Shown: positions 37,227 to 46,072 of the stretch, piece after piece
Position numbering within the stretch: position 1 is the first letter of the stretch
How the letters are laid out: each line of letters opens with the position of its first letter
Assembly: GCF_005818865.1 (NCBI RefSeq)
Contig: NZ_VBRY01000001.1
Span: 62,001-126,000, forward strand
From: Mariprofundus erugo
Lineage (GTDB): Bacteria; Pseudomonadota; Zetaproteobacteria; Mariprofundales; Mariprofundaceae
DNA: 64,000 nt
Direction: 5' to 3'
Notes under the pieces: generated by a model
Seen by the model: the letters and a program-made list of their open reading frames with translations, nothing else
Told to the model about the DNA's origin: nothing
The model's database searches: none
Translations under genes and position numbers: made by a program

Positions 37227-38261
37227 TTGAACAGAGTGAATCGTCGGCTACCCGCTGAGTGGGAGCCGCAAAGCGGAGTACAGCTCTCATGGCCGCGGCC
37301 TGACAGTGACTGGGCCGACCTTCTTGATCGGGTAGAGCCATGTGTGGCGGCGATTGTTGCTGCGATCAGCCGGTTTGAGCGGGTGGTTGTGGTGGTACAT
37401 GATGCTGAGGCGGTTCGCCCGCAACTTGAAGCGGCCGGCGCGCAGGCTGAACAGGTTACCCTGATCGAATTGCCGGCCAATGATACCTGGGTTCGTGATT
37501 ACGGCGCGCTCACGGTTGAAGAGGGGGATGCATTCCGTCTGCTCGACTTCAGCTTTAACGGCTGGGGGCTCAAATTTGCAGCCAACCTTGATAACCAGGT
37601 CAGTCGCCGGCTTCATGCTGCGGGGCTGTTTGGCGACCAGCCGATGACCTCATTGCCCATGATCCTTGAGGGGGGCTCCATCGACAGTGATGGCGCCGGC
37701 ACCATTCTGACAACCTCGGACTGTCTGCTTTCGCTCAATCGCAATACCCATCTCACACAGGCGGAGATCGAGGCAGAACTCTGTGCGCAGTTTGGTGCCC
37801 GGCGACTGCTGTGGCTCGATCACGGTCATCTGGCCGGTGATGATACCGACAGTCATGTCGATATTCTGGCCCGTTTTGCATCTCCCGATACGATTATACA
37901 TATGGCCTGTGATGATCCGGCCGATGCCCATGATCAGGCATTTGCTGCCATGCAGTTGCAGCTGCAGCAGTTCCGTCGGCTCGATGGTATGCCTTATCAT
38001 CTGGTCGCACTGCCGTGGCCAAAGCCAAGGCTCGGGCGCTTCGGGCAGGTGATGGCCCCGTCTTATGCCAATTTTCTGATTATCAACGGTGCAGTGCTGG
38101 TGCCGACCTATCAGGACAGTGCCGATGCCGAGGCTTTGCGTCTGATTGGCGCATGTTTTCCGGGACGGGAGGTGATCGGTATCGATGCCAGCGTTCTGAT
38201 CGAGCAGGGCGGCAGCCTGCATTGCATGACCATGCAGTTTCCAATGGGGGTCTTATCATGA
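37227..38261 (+). CDS. aguA: Agmatine deiminase (TTG start)
   Basis: AguA hydrolyses agmatine to N-carbamoylputrescine and ammonia. The 344-residue protein has the family motifs RLPAEWEPQSGVQLSWP, LPANDTWVRDYG, LEGGSIDSDGAGTILTT, LDHGHLAGDDTDSHVDILARF and SYANFLIINGAVLVP. The nucleophile is C333 in GGSLHCMTMQ. The TTG at 37227 is preceded by AGGAG; a GTG at 37236 is an alternative. Its stop overlaps the aguB start (ATGA), so the two steps from agmatine to putrescine are coupled. An arginine decarboxylase gene is not in the window. Confidence 0.95.
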   Translation: MNRVNRRLPAEWEPQSGVQLSWPRPDSDWADLLDRVEPCVAAIVAAISRFERVVVVVHDAEAVRPQLEAAGAQAEQVTLIELPANDTWVRDYGALTVEEGDAFRLLDFSFNGWGLKFAANLDNQVSRRLHAAGLFGDQPMTSLPMILEGGSIDSDGAGTILTTSDCLLSLNRNTHLTQAEIEAELCAQFGARRLLWLDHGHLAGDDTDSHVDILARFASPDTIIHMACDDPADAHDQAFAAMQLQLQQFRRLDGMPYHLVALPWPKPRLGRFGQVMAPSYANFLIINGAVLVPTYQDSADAEALRLIGACFPGREVIGIDASVLIEQGGSLHCMTMQFPMGVLS

Positions 38262-39139
38262 GTGTATTGCGGACAGGGCTGGTACAACAGCGCTGCGGTG
38301 AAGACAAGGCGGCAAACCTTGTCGAAAGTATTGAGGGAATCCGCGAGGCAGCCCGCCTCGGGGCGAAGCTGGTTGTGCTGCAGGAGCTGCATGCCACCCC
38401 TTATTTCTGTCAGGTAGAGAATCCCGACTATTTTGACCTGGCTGAGTCGATTCCCGGTCCATCCAGTGACATTCTGGCGGCCGTAGCTGCCGAGCTGGGG
38501 GTGGTGATTGTTGCCTCCCTGTTTGAGCGTCGTGCGGCAGGCCTTTACCATAATACGGCAGTGGTGCTGGAGGCGGATGGATCCATCGCCGGTATCTACC
38601 GCAAGATGCATATCCCGGATGATCCGGCCTATTACGAAAAGTTTTATTTCACCCCGGGCGATATCGGCTTTGAGCCGATTGAGACCTCGGTCGGCAGGCT
38701 TGGTGTGCTGGTGTGCTGGGATCAGTGGTATCCTGAAGCGGCCCGTCTGATGGCGATGGCCGGGGCTGATATGTTGATCTATCCGACCGCGATAGGCTGG
38801 TCGCCTGATGAGGGCGAGGATGAGCAGCTGCGGCAGCGGGGGGCATGGGAGATCAGTATGCGCGGGCACGCCGTTGCCAACGGGCTGCCGGTGATCTGTG
38901 TGAACCGTACCGGGTTTGAGCCGAGCCCTGCCGGTGAGAGCGGGCTGGAGTTCTGGGGCGGCAGTTTTGTCGCCGGTCCACAGGGTGAAATCCTGGCCAG
39001 TGCAGATGCTGATGAGCAGGCGGTGATGGTGGTGGATGTCGATCTCGGTCGCAGTGAGAAGGTACGTCGCATGTGGCCGTTTTTGCGAGACAGGCGTATC
39101 GATATGTATGAAGAGCTGGTCCTGCGTTACAGAGACTAG
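38258..39139 (+). CDS. aguB: N-carbamoylputrescine amidase
   Basis: AguB hydrolyses N-carbamoylputrescine to putrescine, CO2 and ammonia, completing the route begun by AguA. The frame is open from 38015, but the ATG at 38258 overlaps the aguA stop and begins the nitrilase fold (293 residues). The catalytic triad is Glu in VLQELHATPYF, Lys in IYRKMHIP and C153 in VCWDQWYPEAARLM. The ending MWPFLRDRRIDMYEELVLRYRD is typical. The stop TAG (39137-39139) lies inside the first seven bases of repeat element B, the same arrangement as at 34475-34477. Confidence 0.95.
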   Translation: MSVLRTGLVQQRCGEDKAANLVESIEGIREAARLGAKLVVLQELHATPYFCQVENPDYFDLAESIPGPSSDILAAVAAELGVVIVASLFERRAAGLYHNTAVVLEADGSIAGIYRKMHIPDDPAYYEKFYFTPGDIGFEPIETSVGRLGVLVCWDQWYPEAARLMAMAGADMLIYPTAIGWSPDEGEDEQLRQRGAWEISMRGHAVANGLPVICVNRTGFEPSPAGESGLEFWGGSFVAGPQGEILASADADEQAVMVVDVDLGRSEKVRRMWPFLRDRRIDMYEELVLRYRD

Positions 39140-39306
39140 GAGCATGTCGGCTTAAGCAATTCGTAGCGAGCAGGAGTAAGCCATTTGAAGCCATGGCATG
39201 GCTTCAAATGGCGCGATAGCAATGTCTGCAAGAAAAAAAATTCCGGGATTTTGGGCCGCCATAGCTGCCGCGCGGCAGATTTGAGTTAAGTTCGACAGAT
39301 TCCTGA
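39136..39306. repeat. MITE-like module, copy B (about 171 bp, internally shortened)
   Basis: Copy B starts CTAGGAGCATGTCGGCTTAAG and ends TTAAGTTCGACAGATTCCTGA, and is inverted relative to copy A. The near-perfect palindrome at 39181-39211 (CCATTTGAAGCCATG, one base, then its complement) has 15-16-bp arms. Compared with A it lacks about 40 bases between TTCCGGGATT and TTGGGCCGC. Its first bases hold the aguB stop codon. The 110 bp from its end to trxB contain a GGAGAG ribosome-binding site but no convincing promoter. Confidence 0.82.
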
Positions 39307-39385
39307 GGATACTCTGAACAGGTCAGGGTATCGGTGCCTGCCACGGGCGGCCTGCGGTCGTTGCGATTCGGGGGCATATTGTTAG

Positions 39386-40351
<966 letters not shown>

Positions 40352-40391
40352 GGCCGCGATCTGATGCCATGATCACACTGTAGCGCTGAGC

Positions 40392-40442
40392 GCCGCAGCA
40401 TAAAAAAAGAGGGCCGGGTGCCCTCTTTTTTTATGCTGCGGC
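40392..40442. terminator. Bidirectional terminator after trxB with a 23-bp perfect stem
   Basis: A perfect 23-bp inverted repeat runs from 40392 to 40414 and from 40420 to 40442, with loop CGGGT. Each arm includes a run of seven A or T residues outside GAGGGC, so the GC stem GAGGGC...GCCCTC is followed by T7 on either strand. The arms then continue through GCAGC and GCTGC. It abuts repeat C directly, with no spare bases. Confidence 0.93.
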
Positions 40443-40490
40443 CAGGAGTCTGTCGGCCTTAAGGAAGCGCTGATGTGTCAGTGCTTCCGT
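40443..40490. repeat. Terminal-repeat-like start of element C plus short hairpin
   Basis: CAGGAGTCTGTCGGCCTTAAG (from 40443) is the same sequence type as the ends of copies A and B. It is followed by GGAAGCGCTGATGTGTCAGTGCTTCC, a hairpin with a GGAAGC/GCTTCC outer stem and CTGA/TCAG inner stem. This hairpin recurs with about four changes at the 3' end of cysH (8264-8292). Confidence 0.7.
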
Positions 40491-40750
40491 GCGGAGCATG
40501 GACGGAAGCCACAATCCGGCAGGATAGCCGGATTGGACGGTTTTGCCGCCGCCAGGTGAGCTGCAGGATGCAGCGAATCAAATCAAACGCGTAAGTGTTT
40601 GATTTGTAAGCAAAGGGAAAATGACTCGGGCATCATGCCTTCGCCCTGCGGGCGGCCGTTGGCCGTCCAATCGGCTTCCTGCCTCTTGGTCGCGCTTTTG
40701 CCTTTGCGAACTGATTTTTGCCAGGAGGGCAATCAATCAGCATCTCCTTA
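40491..40750 (+). repeat. Multi-hairpin module, copy C (about 260 bp)
   Basis: This is the inverted partner of 34722-34980. Stems seen in order are CAATCCGGC/GCCGGATTG (9 bp, perfect), CTGCA/TGCAG, CAAATCAAAC/GTTTGATTTG (10 bp, perfect), GGCAT/ATGCC type, CGCCC/GGGCG, GGCC/GGCC, and TTGCC...GGGCAA. In copy A the second half of the fourth-listed long stem has one mismatch, while here it is perfect. It runs without a break into the MITE-like module through CTCCTTAAG. Confidence 0.8.
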
Positions 40751-40868
40751 AGCAATTCGTAACGAGCAGGAGCGCGCCATTTGAAGCCATGCCATGGCTT
40801 CAAATGGCGGGATAGCAATGTCTGCAAGCAAGACAGGGGCATGTTGGGCCGCCATAGCTGCCGCGCAG
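40748..40868. repeat. MITE-like module, copy C (shortened, about 121 bp)
   Basis: From TTAAGCAATTCGTAACGAGCAGGAG this follows copy B base for base with few changes, including a 35-base palindrome at 40775-40809 with 17-bp arms around one central base. It lacks the TTCCGGGATT segment but keeps GGGGCATGTTGGGCCGCC, which copy A has and copy B lost. It breaks off at CTGCCGCGCAG, without the second terminal repeat. Confidence 0.78.
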
Positions 40869-40930
40869 TTCCTGGCTGGCCTTAAATTTGCTTTCGATCC
40901 CTCCATGACCGGGCGGTTATGGAGGGATCA

Positions 40931-43510
40931 GTGACGAAAGGCTTATCAACGGGCACGTGTGCGTCTGTCTGCTTTCAGGAGGGGCGTATCTATCCCTTGC
41001 TGGGTGTTGGGCTGGGTATTGCGGTGTGGTTTATCGATGCCTTTATCGACCGTTTTATTTTTTCTGGCGATTCCTATATGGGGAGTCTGCTTTCCGCTGA
41101 ACCGGTGGAACTCTATATGCGTACATCGGCCACCATTCTGTTCTCGCTGTTCGGATTTCTGGTTCAATACATGGTGCGGCGCCAGCATCAGCTTGAGTAT
41201 GCCGTTCATGTCGGCAGTGCTGAACTTGAACGGTCGGAACAGAAATTCCGCATGCTGGTGGAGGCAAGCAGTGACTGGATTTGGGAGATGGATGCTGGTG
41301 GTCACTTTATCTACTGCAGCCCGAGGGTCCAGGAGATGCTGGGCTATGCTCCGGAGGAGCTGATCGGAAGAAATCATGTGGAGTTACTGTCATCCGATCA
41401 GGTCAACCTTGTCGATGGCGATTTTTCCTGCATGGCCCATCCGGTTTCCCATCGCCAGGAGGGCGTGCTGCTACATAAGAGCGGCAAGCGGGTGAGTGTG
41501 GAAAGAAGCTATGTTGCTGTGCTGGATCAGGGGGGCGAACGATGCGGCTATCGTGGTGTCGATCGTGATATCACCCAGCGTAAGGAGCGTGAGCGGGCGC
41601 TGCGAAAAAGTGATGCGCGGCTGGTCTCCATCATCGAGCAGAATGAGGATGCGATTATTTCGGTAGATGCGCATGGTTGTATAATCGTATTCAATCATGC
41701 GGCTGAAAAAATGTTCGGTTACTCGCGTGCCGAGATGATCGGTGAGCCGGTTGAGATGCTGATCCCTGTTCGCTTCCGGGAGGCGCACAGACGCGGTATG
41801 GCGCTGTTTTTACGCAATCCCGGTGAGGGGGTGAGCGGCCGCTTTTCACGGATATATGGCTTATGCAAGGGGGGGCATGAGACGCAGCTGGACCTTACCA
41901 TTTCACGGCAGCGACTCGATGATGAAGTCATTATTACGGCTGTGATGCGTGATGTCTCGATGCAGGTGAGGGCCGAAGAGGTCTATCGCATGCTCTCAAA
42001 AAGCGTTGAGGCTGCAGGCGAGGTCGTATTAATTACCGATAGCCACGGAATGATTGAATATGTAAACCCTGCATTTACCCGGGTAACGGGGTATGAGGCG
42101 GCGGAGGTGATCGGTGAGAAGCCTTCCATTCTAAAGAGCGATGCTCAGGATCCGAAATTTTACCGGGATATGTGGCAGACCATTACACGCGGGGACGTTT
42201 GGCGGGGAACGATGGTGGATCGCAGGAAGGATGGCAGCTATTACCCGGCTCTGATGACGGTTTCGCCCATTCACAATGACCAGGGGGAGATCAGCCATTT
42301 TGTCTCCCTGCAGCAGGACATGACTGAGTATCGCCGGCTTGAAGAACAGTTCCTGCAAGCTCAGAAAATGGAGGCGATCGGCACACTTGTCGGTGGCATT
42401 GCGCATGATTTCAATAACATGCTGGCGGCGATTCAGGGTAATCTGTACCTGGCCCGCATACGCCTGCACAAGGGCGATAACAGTAACGCGGATGAGCGGA
42501 TTGCGAGTGTTGAGCGATTGGCAACATCGGCCGCCGAGATGATCAGGCAGCTGCTCACCTTTGCCCGCAAGGATCAGGTCAGCATGAAACCGATTCCGCT
42601 CAATGCCTTTATCAAGGAGGGGCTGAAGCTGGTGCAGAGTGCGATACCTGAGAATATCTCCCTGCTCAGGGAATTTTCTGCAGAGCAGATGCTGGTGAAT
42701 GGTGATGCCACGCAGTTACAGCAGGTATTGATGAATCTGTTGAATAATGCCCGCGATGCTGTTGAGCACTGCGATCAGCCGGAGATTGCGATCGGGCTGT
42801 CACGTGTTGTTCCGGATCCGGATTTCCTGCACAGACATCCTGAGATCACTGCCGCCGAACTGGCCCACTTATCCGTACGCGATAACGGCGTGGGGATTCC
42901 GCCGGAGTTGATCGACAAGGTAGTGGAACCATTTTTTACAACCAAACACATTGGCAAGGGAACCGGCCTCGGCCTTGCGATGGTGTATGGTGCCGTACAA
43001 ACCCATCTCGGCGTACTGGAGATTGACAGTGTGCCGGGGCAGGGAACGACCATGCATGTATATCTGCCTGTACTCCAGGATAGTGCCAGCCATGGTAAAG
43101 ACGAGGTCGCGGAAGTGCTGGCGGGAAATGGTGAGTTGATTTTGCTGGTCGATGATGAAGTTGAAATGCGTGATACGATCGGTGAGGTGCTCCGGGACTT
43201 TGGCTATCGGGTGATTGAGGCGGCAAATGGCATGGAGGCGCTGCAATGCTATAACACGCACATTGCCGAGATTGCACTGGTGATTTCTGATGTGGTGATG
43301 CCGGTGATGGGCGGCGTGGATCTTATGCAGAGTATCCGCAAGCAGGATACTGATGTGCCCCTTATTCTTTTGACCGGTTATGACTTTGCTGACAGAAGGG
43401 GTGAGATTGCCGCTATTGATGGCTGCAGGCTGATTGCCAAGCCTGTTGCGATTGCCGAGCTGAGCCAGGCTGTTCACCGGATGTTGTATCCATGTCACCC
43501 GGCTGACTGA
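40931..43510 (+). CDS. Multi-PAS hybrid histidine kinase/response regulator
   Basis: About 859 residues from the GTG at 40931, which has GGAGGG just upstream; ATG 40919 is an alternative start adding four residues. Order: two membrane helices (about 20-75), three PAS domains (about 95-215, 225-340, 350-465; motifs DWIWEMDAGGHFIYCSPRV, FNHAAEKMFGYSRAEMIGEP, YVNPAFTRVTGYEAAEVIGEKPSIL), HisKA with H492 in [20 protein letters not shown], HATPase ([31 protein letters not shown]), and a receiver with D787 in LVISDVVMPVMGG. The catalytic core is close to that of the kinase at 32267-34477. Both lie beside large repeat copies. No downstream regulator is adjacent. Confidence 0.92.
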   Translation: MTKGLSTGTCASVCFQEGRIYPLLGVGLGIAVWFIDAFIDRFIFSGDSYMGSLLSAEPVELYMRTSATILFSLFGFLVQYMVRRQHQLEYAVHVGSAELERSEQKFRMLVEASSDWIWEMDAGGHFIYCSPRVQEMLGYAPEELIGRNHVELLSSDQVNLVDGDFSCMAHPVSHRQEGVLLHKSGKRVSVERSYVAVLDQGGERCGYRGVDRDITQRKERERALRKSDARLVSIIEQNEDAIISVDAHGCIIVFNHAAEKMFGYSRAEMIGEPVEMLIPVRFREAHRRGMALFLRNPGEGVSGRFSRIYGLCKGGHETQLDLTISRQRLDDEVIITAVMRDVSMQVRAEEVYRMLSKSVEAAGEVVLITDSHGMIEYVNPAFTRVTGYEAAEVIGEKPSILKSDAQDPKFYRDMWQTITRGDVWRGTMVDRRKDGSYYPALMTVSPIHNDQGEISHFVSLQQDMTEYRRLEEQFLQAQKMEAIGTLVGGIAHDFNNMLAAIQGNLYLARIRLHKGDNSNADERIASVERLATSAAEMIRQLLTFARKDQVSMKPIPLNAFIKEGLKLVQSAIPENISLLREFSAEQMLVNGDATQLQQVLMNLLNNARDAVEHCDQPEIAIGLSRVVPDPDFLHRHPEITAAELAHLSVRDNGVGIPPELIDKVVEPFFTTKHIGKGTGLGLAMVYGAVQTHLGVLEIDSVPGQGTTMHVYLPVLQDSASHGKDEVAEVLAGNGELILLVDDEVEMRDTIGEVLRDFGYRVIEAANGMEALQCYNTHIAEIALVISDVVMPVMGGVDLMQSIRKQDTDVPLILLTGYDFADRRGEIAAIDGCRLIAKPVAIAELSQAVHRMLYPCHPAD

Positions 43511-43547
43511 CCCTTTTCGGGGTGGTGAGGTCACAGGCCAGGGAAGG

Positions 43548-43577
43548 TTGACAGGTGCATATGTCAGTCTCTATGGT
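43548..43577 (+). promoter_or_regulatory. Possible promoter upstream of the HPP-family gene
   Basis: A perfect TTGACA (43548-43553) is followed after 18 bases by TATGGT (43572-43577), four of six to consensus. TATAAG at 43581 is a better -10 but at the wrong spacing. Transcription from here would cover the small upstream ORF at 43619 and the HPP gene. Confidence 0.4.
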
Positions 43578-43618
43578 GCCTATAAGATTTACTGTTAATC
43601 TATGTTAAAGGCGGCGCC

Positions 43619-43702
43619 ATGAGTGACGGTATCATGATCATGCAACGATCCGAAGCGGGGCAACCGCCGGTGCAGACAGGTATGCGCTCTTGTTTTCGGT
43701 GA
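43619..43702 (+). CDS. Possible 27-aa leader peptide ahead of the HPP gene
   Basis: ATG 43619 has AAAGG at 7-nt spacing and runs 27 codons (MSDGIMIMQRSEAGQPP, then VQTGMRSCFR) to a TGA at 43700-43702. The HPP gene begins seven bases later at a GTG with no ribosome-binding site of its own and in another frame. Reinitiation or coupling from this ORF would explain how the GTG is used. The peptide has no recognisable similarity, and it may be chance. Confidence 0.3.
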   Translation: MSDGIMIMQRSEAGQPPVQTGMRSCFR

Positions 43703-43709
43703 CGCTACG

Positions 43710-44399
43710 GTGAAGCAACAGGGAAAATATCTGCTTCACTGGATGGGAGTGGACCTGATTCATGTCGGTCATCGTGAGCGGTTTCTGGCTGCGGCAGGTG
43801 CCCTGCTCGGTATTTCCCTCTGCTGGGCGATCAGTATCTCTGTCGTTGGATCAACCTCAGCCACCCTGATTATTGCCTCTATGGGGGCAGGGGCGGTGCT
43901 GTTGTTTGCCGTTCCGCACGGCGCCCTGTCGCAGCCATGGCCGGCATTGGGGGGGCATCTGTTGCCGGCAATAGTTGGTGTCAGCTGTGCCCGCTGGATT
44001 GGTCCGACATGGCTGGCTGCCGCTATGGCTGTCAGTGGGGCTGTACTTTTGATGCATTATGCCCGCTGTCTGCATCCTCCGGGTGGGGCGACGGCGTTGA
44101 TTGCCGTGGTGGGCGGTCCTGATATTCATGCTCTGGGTTACGCCTATGTGCTTGAGCCTGTGTTGCTCAATGCCATGACATTGCTTGTCTGCGCCCTGAT
44201 CTTTAACAATTTGAACCGCAGTCGCCGTTATCCGGCTGCGCTGGCTCGCAGCGGGGGGATTTTGCCGCTATCGGCGGGAGATATCCGTGTCGAACATCTG
44301 CGCGCGGCATTGACGGAGATGGATATGGTTGAGGATATCTCCGAAGAAGATCTGCTGCGCATCATTCATCGGGCCACACATCATGCGCGGGCTGAGTAA
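43710..44399 (+). CDS. HPP-family integral membrane protein (GTG start)
   Basis: A 229-residue HPP-family protein with about five membrane helices (residues 22-165) and a cytoplasmic C-terminal tail. The family name motif is LHPPGGATALIAVVGG; TSATLIIASMGAGAVLLFAVPHGALSQPWPALGGHLLPAIVGV is also typical. Some cyanobacterial HPP proteins transport nitrite into plastids or cells, but function in proteobacteria is unknown. The tail (DIRVEHLRAALTEMDMVEDISEEDLLRIIHRA) is charged and helical. It is convergent with the AI-2E family gene, 17 bp apart, with no terminator visible. Confidence 0.87.
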   Translation: MKQQGKYLLHWMGVDLIHVGHRERFLAAAGALLGISLCWAISISVVGSTSATLIIASMGAGAVLLFAVPHGALSQPWPALGGHLLPAIVGVSCARWIGPTWLAAAMAVSGAVLLMHYARCLHPPGGATALIAVVGGPDIHALGYAYVLEPVLLNAMTLLVCALIFNNLNRSRRYPAALARSGGILPLSAGDIRVEHLRAALTEMDMVEDISEEDLLRIIHRATHHARAE

Positions 44400-44416
44400 T
44401 GGCTGGTGCCCGAGGA

Positions 44417-45532
44417 CTACAGTGTGTGCGGTATGCTCTGTTTCAGCCTCGCCATGATGCGCTGCTGATGCAGCGGGCTGAAATCACTTAAGCCTCTGAG
44501 CAGTTCCAGAAAGAACACCTTGGCTGAAAACAGCAGGGGTACAGCTGCAATCAGGCCGGTAAATCCGAAGTAATAGCCGGCCAGCGACACGCTGACCATG
44601 ACCGTGACCGGATGCAGATTGGCTGATTTGGCGATGACGCGCGGCAGGATATAAGCCGTATCAACGATCTGGGCGGCAAATACCACCGCCAGAGCCAGAA
44701 TCATCGATGTCAGGCTGGGGTCATCGGAGAGCAACACGACCAGCAGTGGCGGGATTTTTGCCAGCGCAATGCCGAAAATCGGAATCAGATTGAGCAGTCC
44801 GGTCAGGATGCCGAGCAGTGGCGCAAAATCGATGCCGGCCAGCCAGAAGCCGGCCGTACAGATCAGTGTAATAGAAGCCATCTGGATGCTGATGCCTCTG
44901 AGGTAGCCCTGCAGCTGGGAGCTGGCTGCGTTGTAAATCATCCAGCCCAGTTCAAAGTAGCGGTTGGGCAATAATTGCATGGTCTGATTGCGCAGAACGC
45001 GGAAGTCGCGCAGCAGGAAGAAGGTGATCAGTGGCACCAGAAACAGCGAGAAGGCAACATCATTGAAGTAGGATGATACGGTCGTCTGTAATGAGCTGAG
45101 TGTCAGCGTGACGCTATCAAGCAGTTGCGCTGCCATGGCCGCCGGATCAAAGCTGATATGAAGATGGTTGCTGGTGAGTTCATTGATTTGCTGCAGCAAG
45201 TGCGTCAGGCGAGCATCGATGCTGCCGGTTCGGGCGGACAGCTGGTCCAGCTGGGCTGCGATCAGCGGGTAGAGCAGTACGCTCATGACCAGCACGATGG
45301 TGACGATCACAGCCATGACGGCAACCACCGCCTGTGTGCGCGAGACTCCCCGGCGGGTCAGGTAGCGGGCGGTAGGGAACATGGCTGCATATAACAGGCC
45401 CGATAGCAGTAATGTGAACAGCAACGGGTAAAGCAGGTAAGCTGCCATTGTCACTGCGGTCGCCGATGCCATAAAAATCAGGCTGGCCTGTATAAATGGC
45501 TGCTGCATGAGTTTGCCGGGAAGGTTATTCAT
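44417..45532 (-). CDS. AI-2E/PerM-family membrane protein
   Basis: A 371-residue member of the AI-2E exporter-like (UPF0118, PerM) family. The ATG at 45532 overlaps the stop of the cNMP-binding gene by four bases and gives MNNLPGKLMQQPFIQASLIFM. About eight membrane helices are present, with a large extracytoplasmic helical region after helix 3 (LDQLSARTGSIDARLTHLLQQIN). Hallmarks are VPLITFFLLRDFRVLRNQTM and GLLNLIPIFGIALAKIPPLLVVLL, then ILPRVIAKSANLHPVTVMVSVSLAG. Members include Na+/H+ antiporters and an AI-2 exporter; substrate cannot be called. It is the last gene of a five-gene reverse operon. Confidence 0.88.
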   Translation of the reverse strand: MNNLPGKLMQQPFIQASLIFMASATAVTMAAYLLYPLLFTLLLSGLLYAAMFPTARYLTRRGVSRTQAVVAVMAVIVTIVLVMSVLLYPLIAAQLDQLSARTGSIDARLTHLLQQINELTSNHLHISFDPAAMAAQLLDSVTLTLSSLQTTVSSYFNDVAFSLFLVPLITFFLLRDFRVLRNQTMQLLPNRYFELGWMIYNAASSQLQGYLRGISIQMASITLICTAGFWLAGIDFAPLLGILTGLLNLIPIFGIALAKIPPLLVVLLSDDPSLTSMILALAVVFAAQIVDTAYILPRVIAKSANLHPVTVMVSVSLAGYYFGFTGLIAAVPLLFSAKVFFLELLRGLSDFSPLHQQRIMARLKQSIPHTL

Positions 45533-46050
45533 GAATGATCCGGTATGGCTGCATCCATGACTTCCAGATTTCGTTGCATCAGCCGTTCGGCCAGCATGGT
45601 GGAGAGGTTGATCAGAAAGCGCGAGGCCTCCCTCGGGGTTCGCTCGATCCACTCATCTAGGTCACTGCGCAGAAAGAAGACAAGACGGGAGTCCGCTTTG
45701 GCAATGGCCTGAGCCGTGCGGGGGAGCGTGGTTGCCAGAGCGACTTCGCCGAAAATATCTCCCTGATGCAACCGGGTCAGTTCAACGGTGTCCGCCATAA
45801 TCACGACTTCACCGGAGAGGATCAGCATGGCACTTGCTCCGGCATGGCCCATATCAAAAATCACTTCGTTACGGTGATAGTTGCGCGGGTGCATATGGGA
45901 AACGATGTGCTGAACAGAGCGTTCGGCGATACCGTCGAACAGGCAATGGGCGAGACAGAGTGCTGTGGCCTCTTCAACCCATTCACTTTTTTTTCTGAAG
46001 GGGCGGCTCCATATTCTGTTCAGGCTGTGTTGATCGCTATCGTGATCCAT
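45529..46050 (-). CDS. Cyclic-nucleotide-binding-domain protein without DNA-binding domain
   Basis: A 173-residue protein that is mostly one Crp-like cNMP-binding beta-barrel (about 40-155): MHPRNYHRNEVIFDMGHAGASAMLILSGEVVIM, LHQGDIFGEVALATTLPRTAQAIAKADSRLVFFL. The phosphate-binding cassette GEVAL...PRTA keeps the Arg that contacts the cyclic phosphate. No helix-turn-helix follows; the C-terminus is a helix (FLINLSTMLAERLMQRNLEVM). The ATG at 46050 has GGAGAG upstream. Overlap with the AI-2E family gene suggests it controls that membrane protein directly, as cNMP domains do in some transporters. That is inference. Confidence 0.85.
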   Translation of the reverse strand: MDHDSDQHSLNRIWSRPFRKKSEWVEEATALCLAHCLFDGIAERSVQHIVSHMHPRNYHRNEVIFDMGHAGASAMLILSGEVVIMADTVELTRLHQGDIFGEVALATTLPRTAQAIAKADSRLVFFLRSDLDEWIERTPREASRFLINLSTMLAERLMQRNLEVMDAAIPDHS

Positions 46051-46072
46051 GGGTTTCAGTCTCTCCGCCTGT

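Larger units (their letters stand above)
40352..40930. other. Non-coding stretch between trxB and the second large kinase
   Basis: The 579 bp hold a strong bidirectional terminator (40392-40442), then repeat element C (40443-40868), made of a terminal-repeat-like start, a short hairpin shared with the cysH end, the multi-hairpin module and a shortened MITE-like module. The last 60 bases contain a short inverted repeat around CCTCCATGACCGGGCGGTTATGGAGG just before the kinase start. No gene is supported. Confidence 0.7.
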
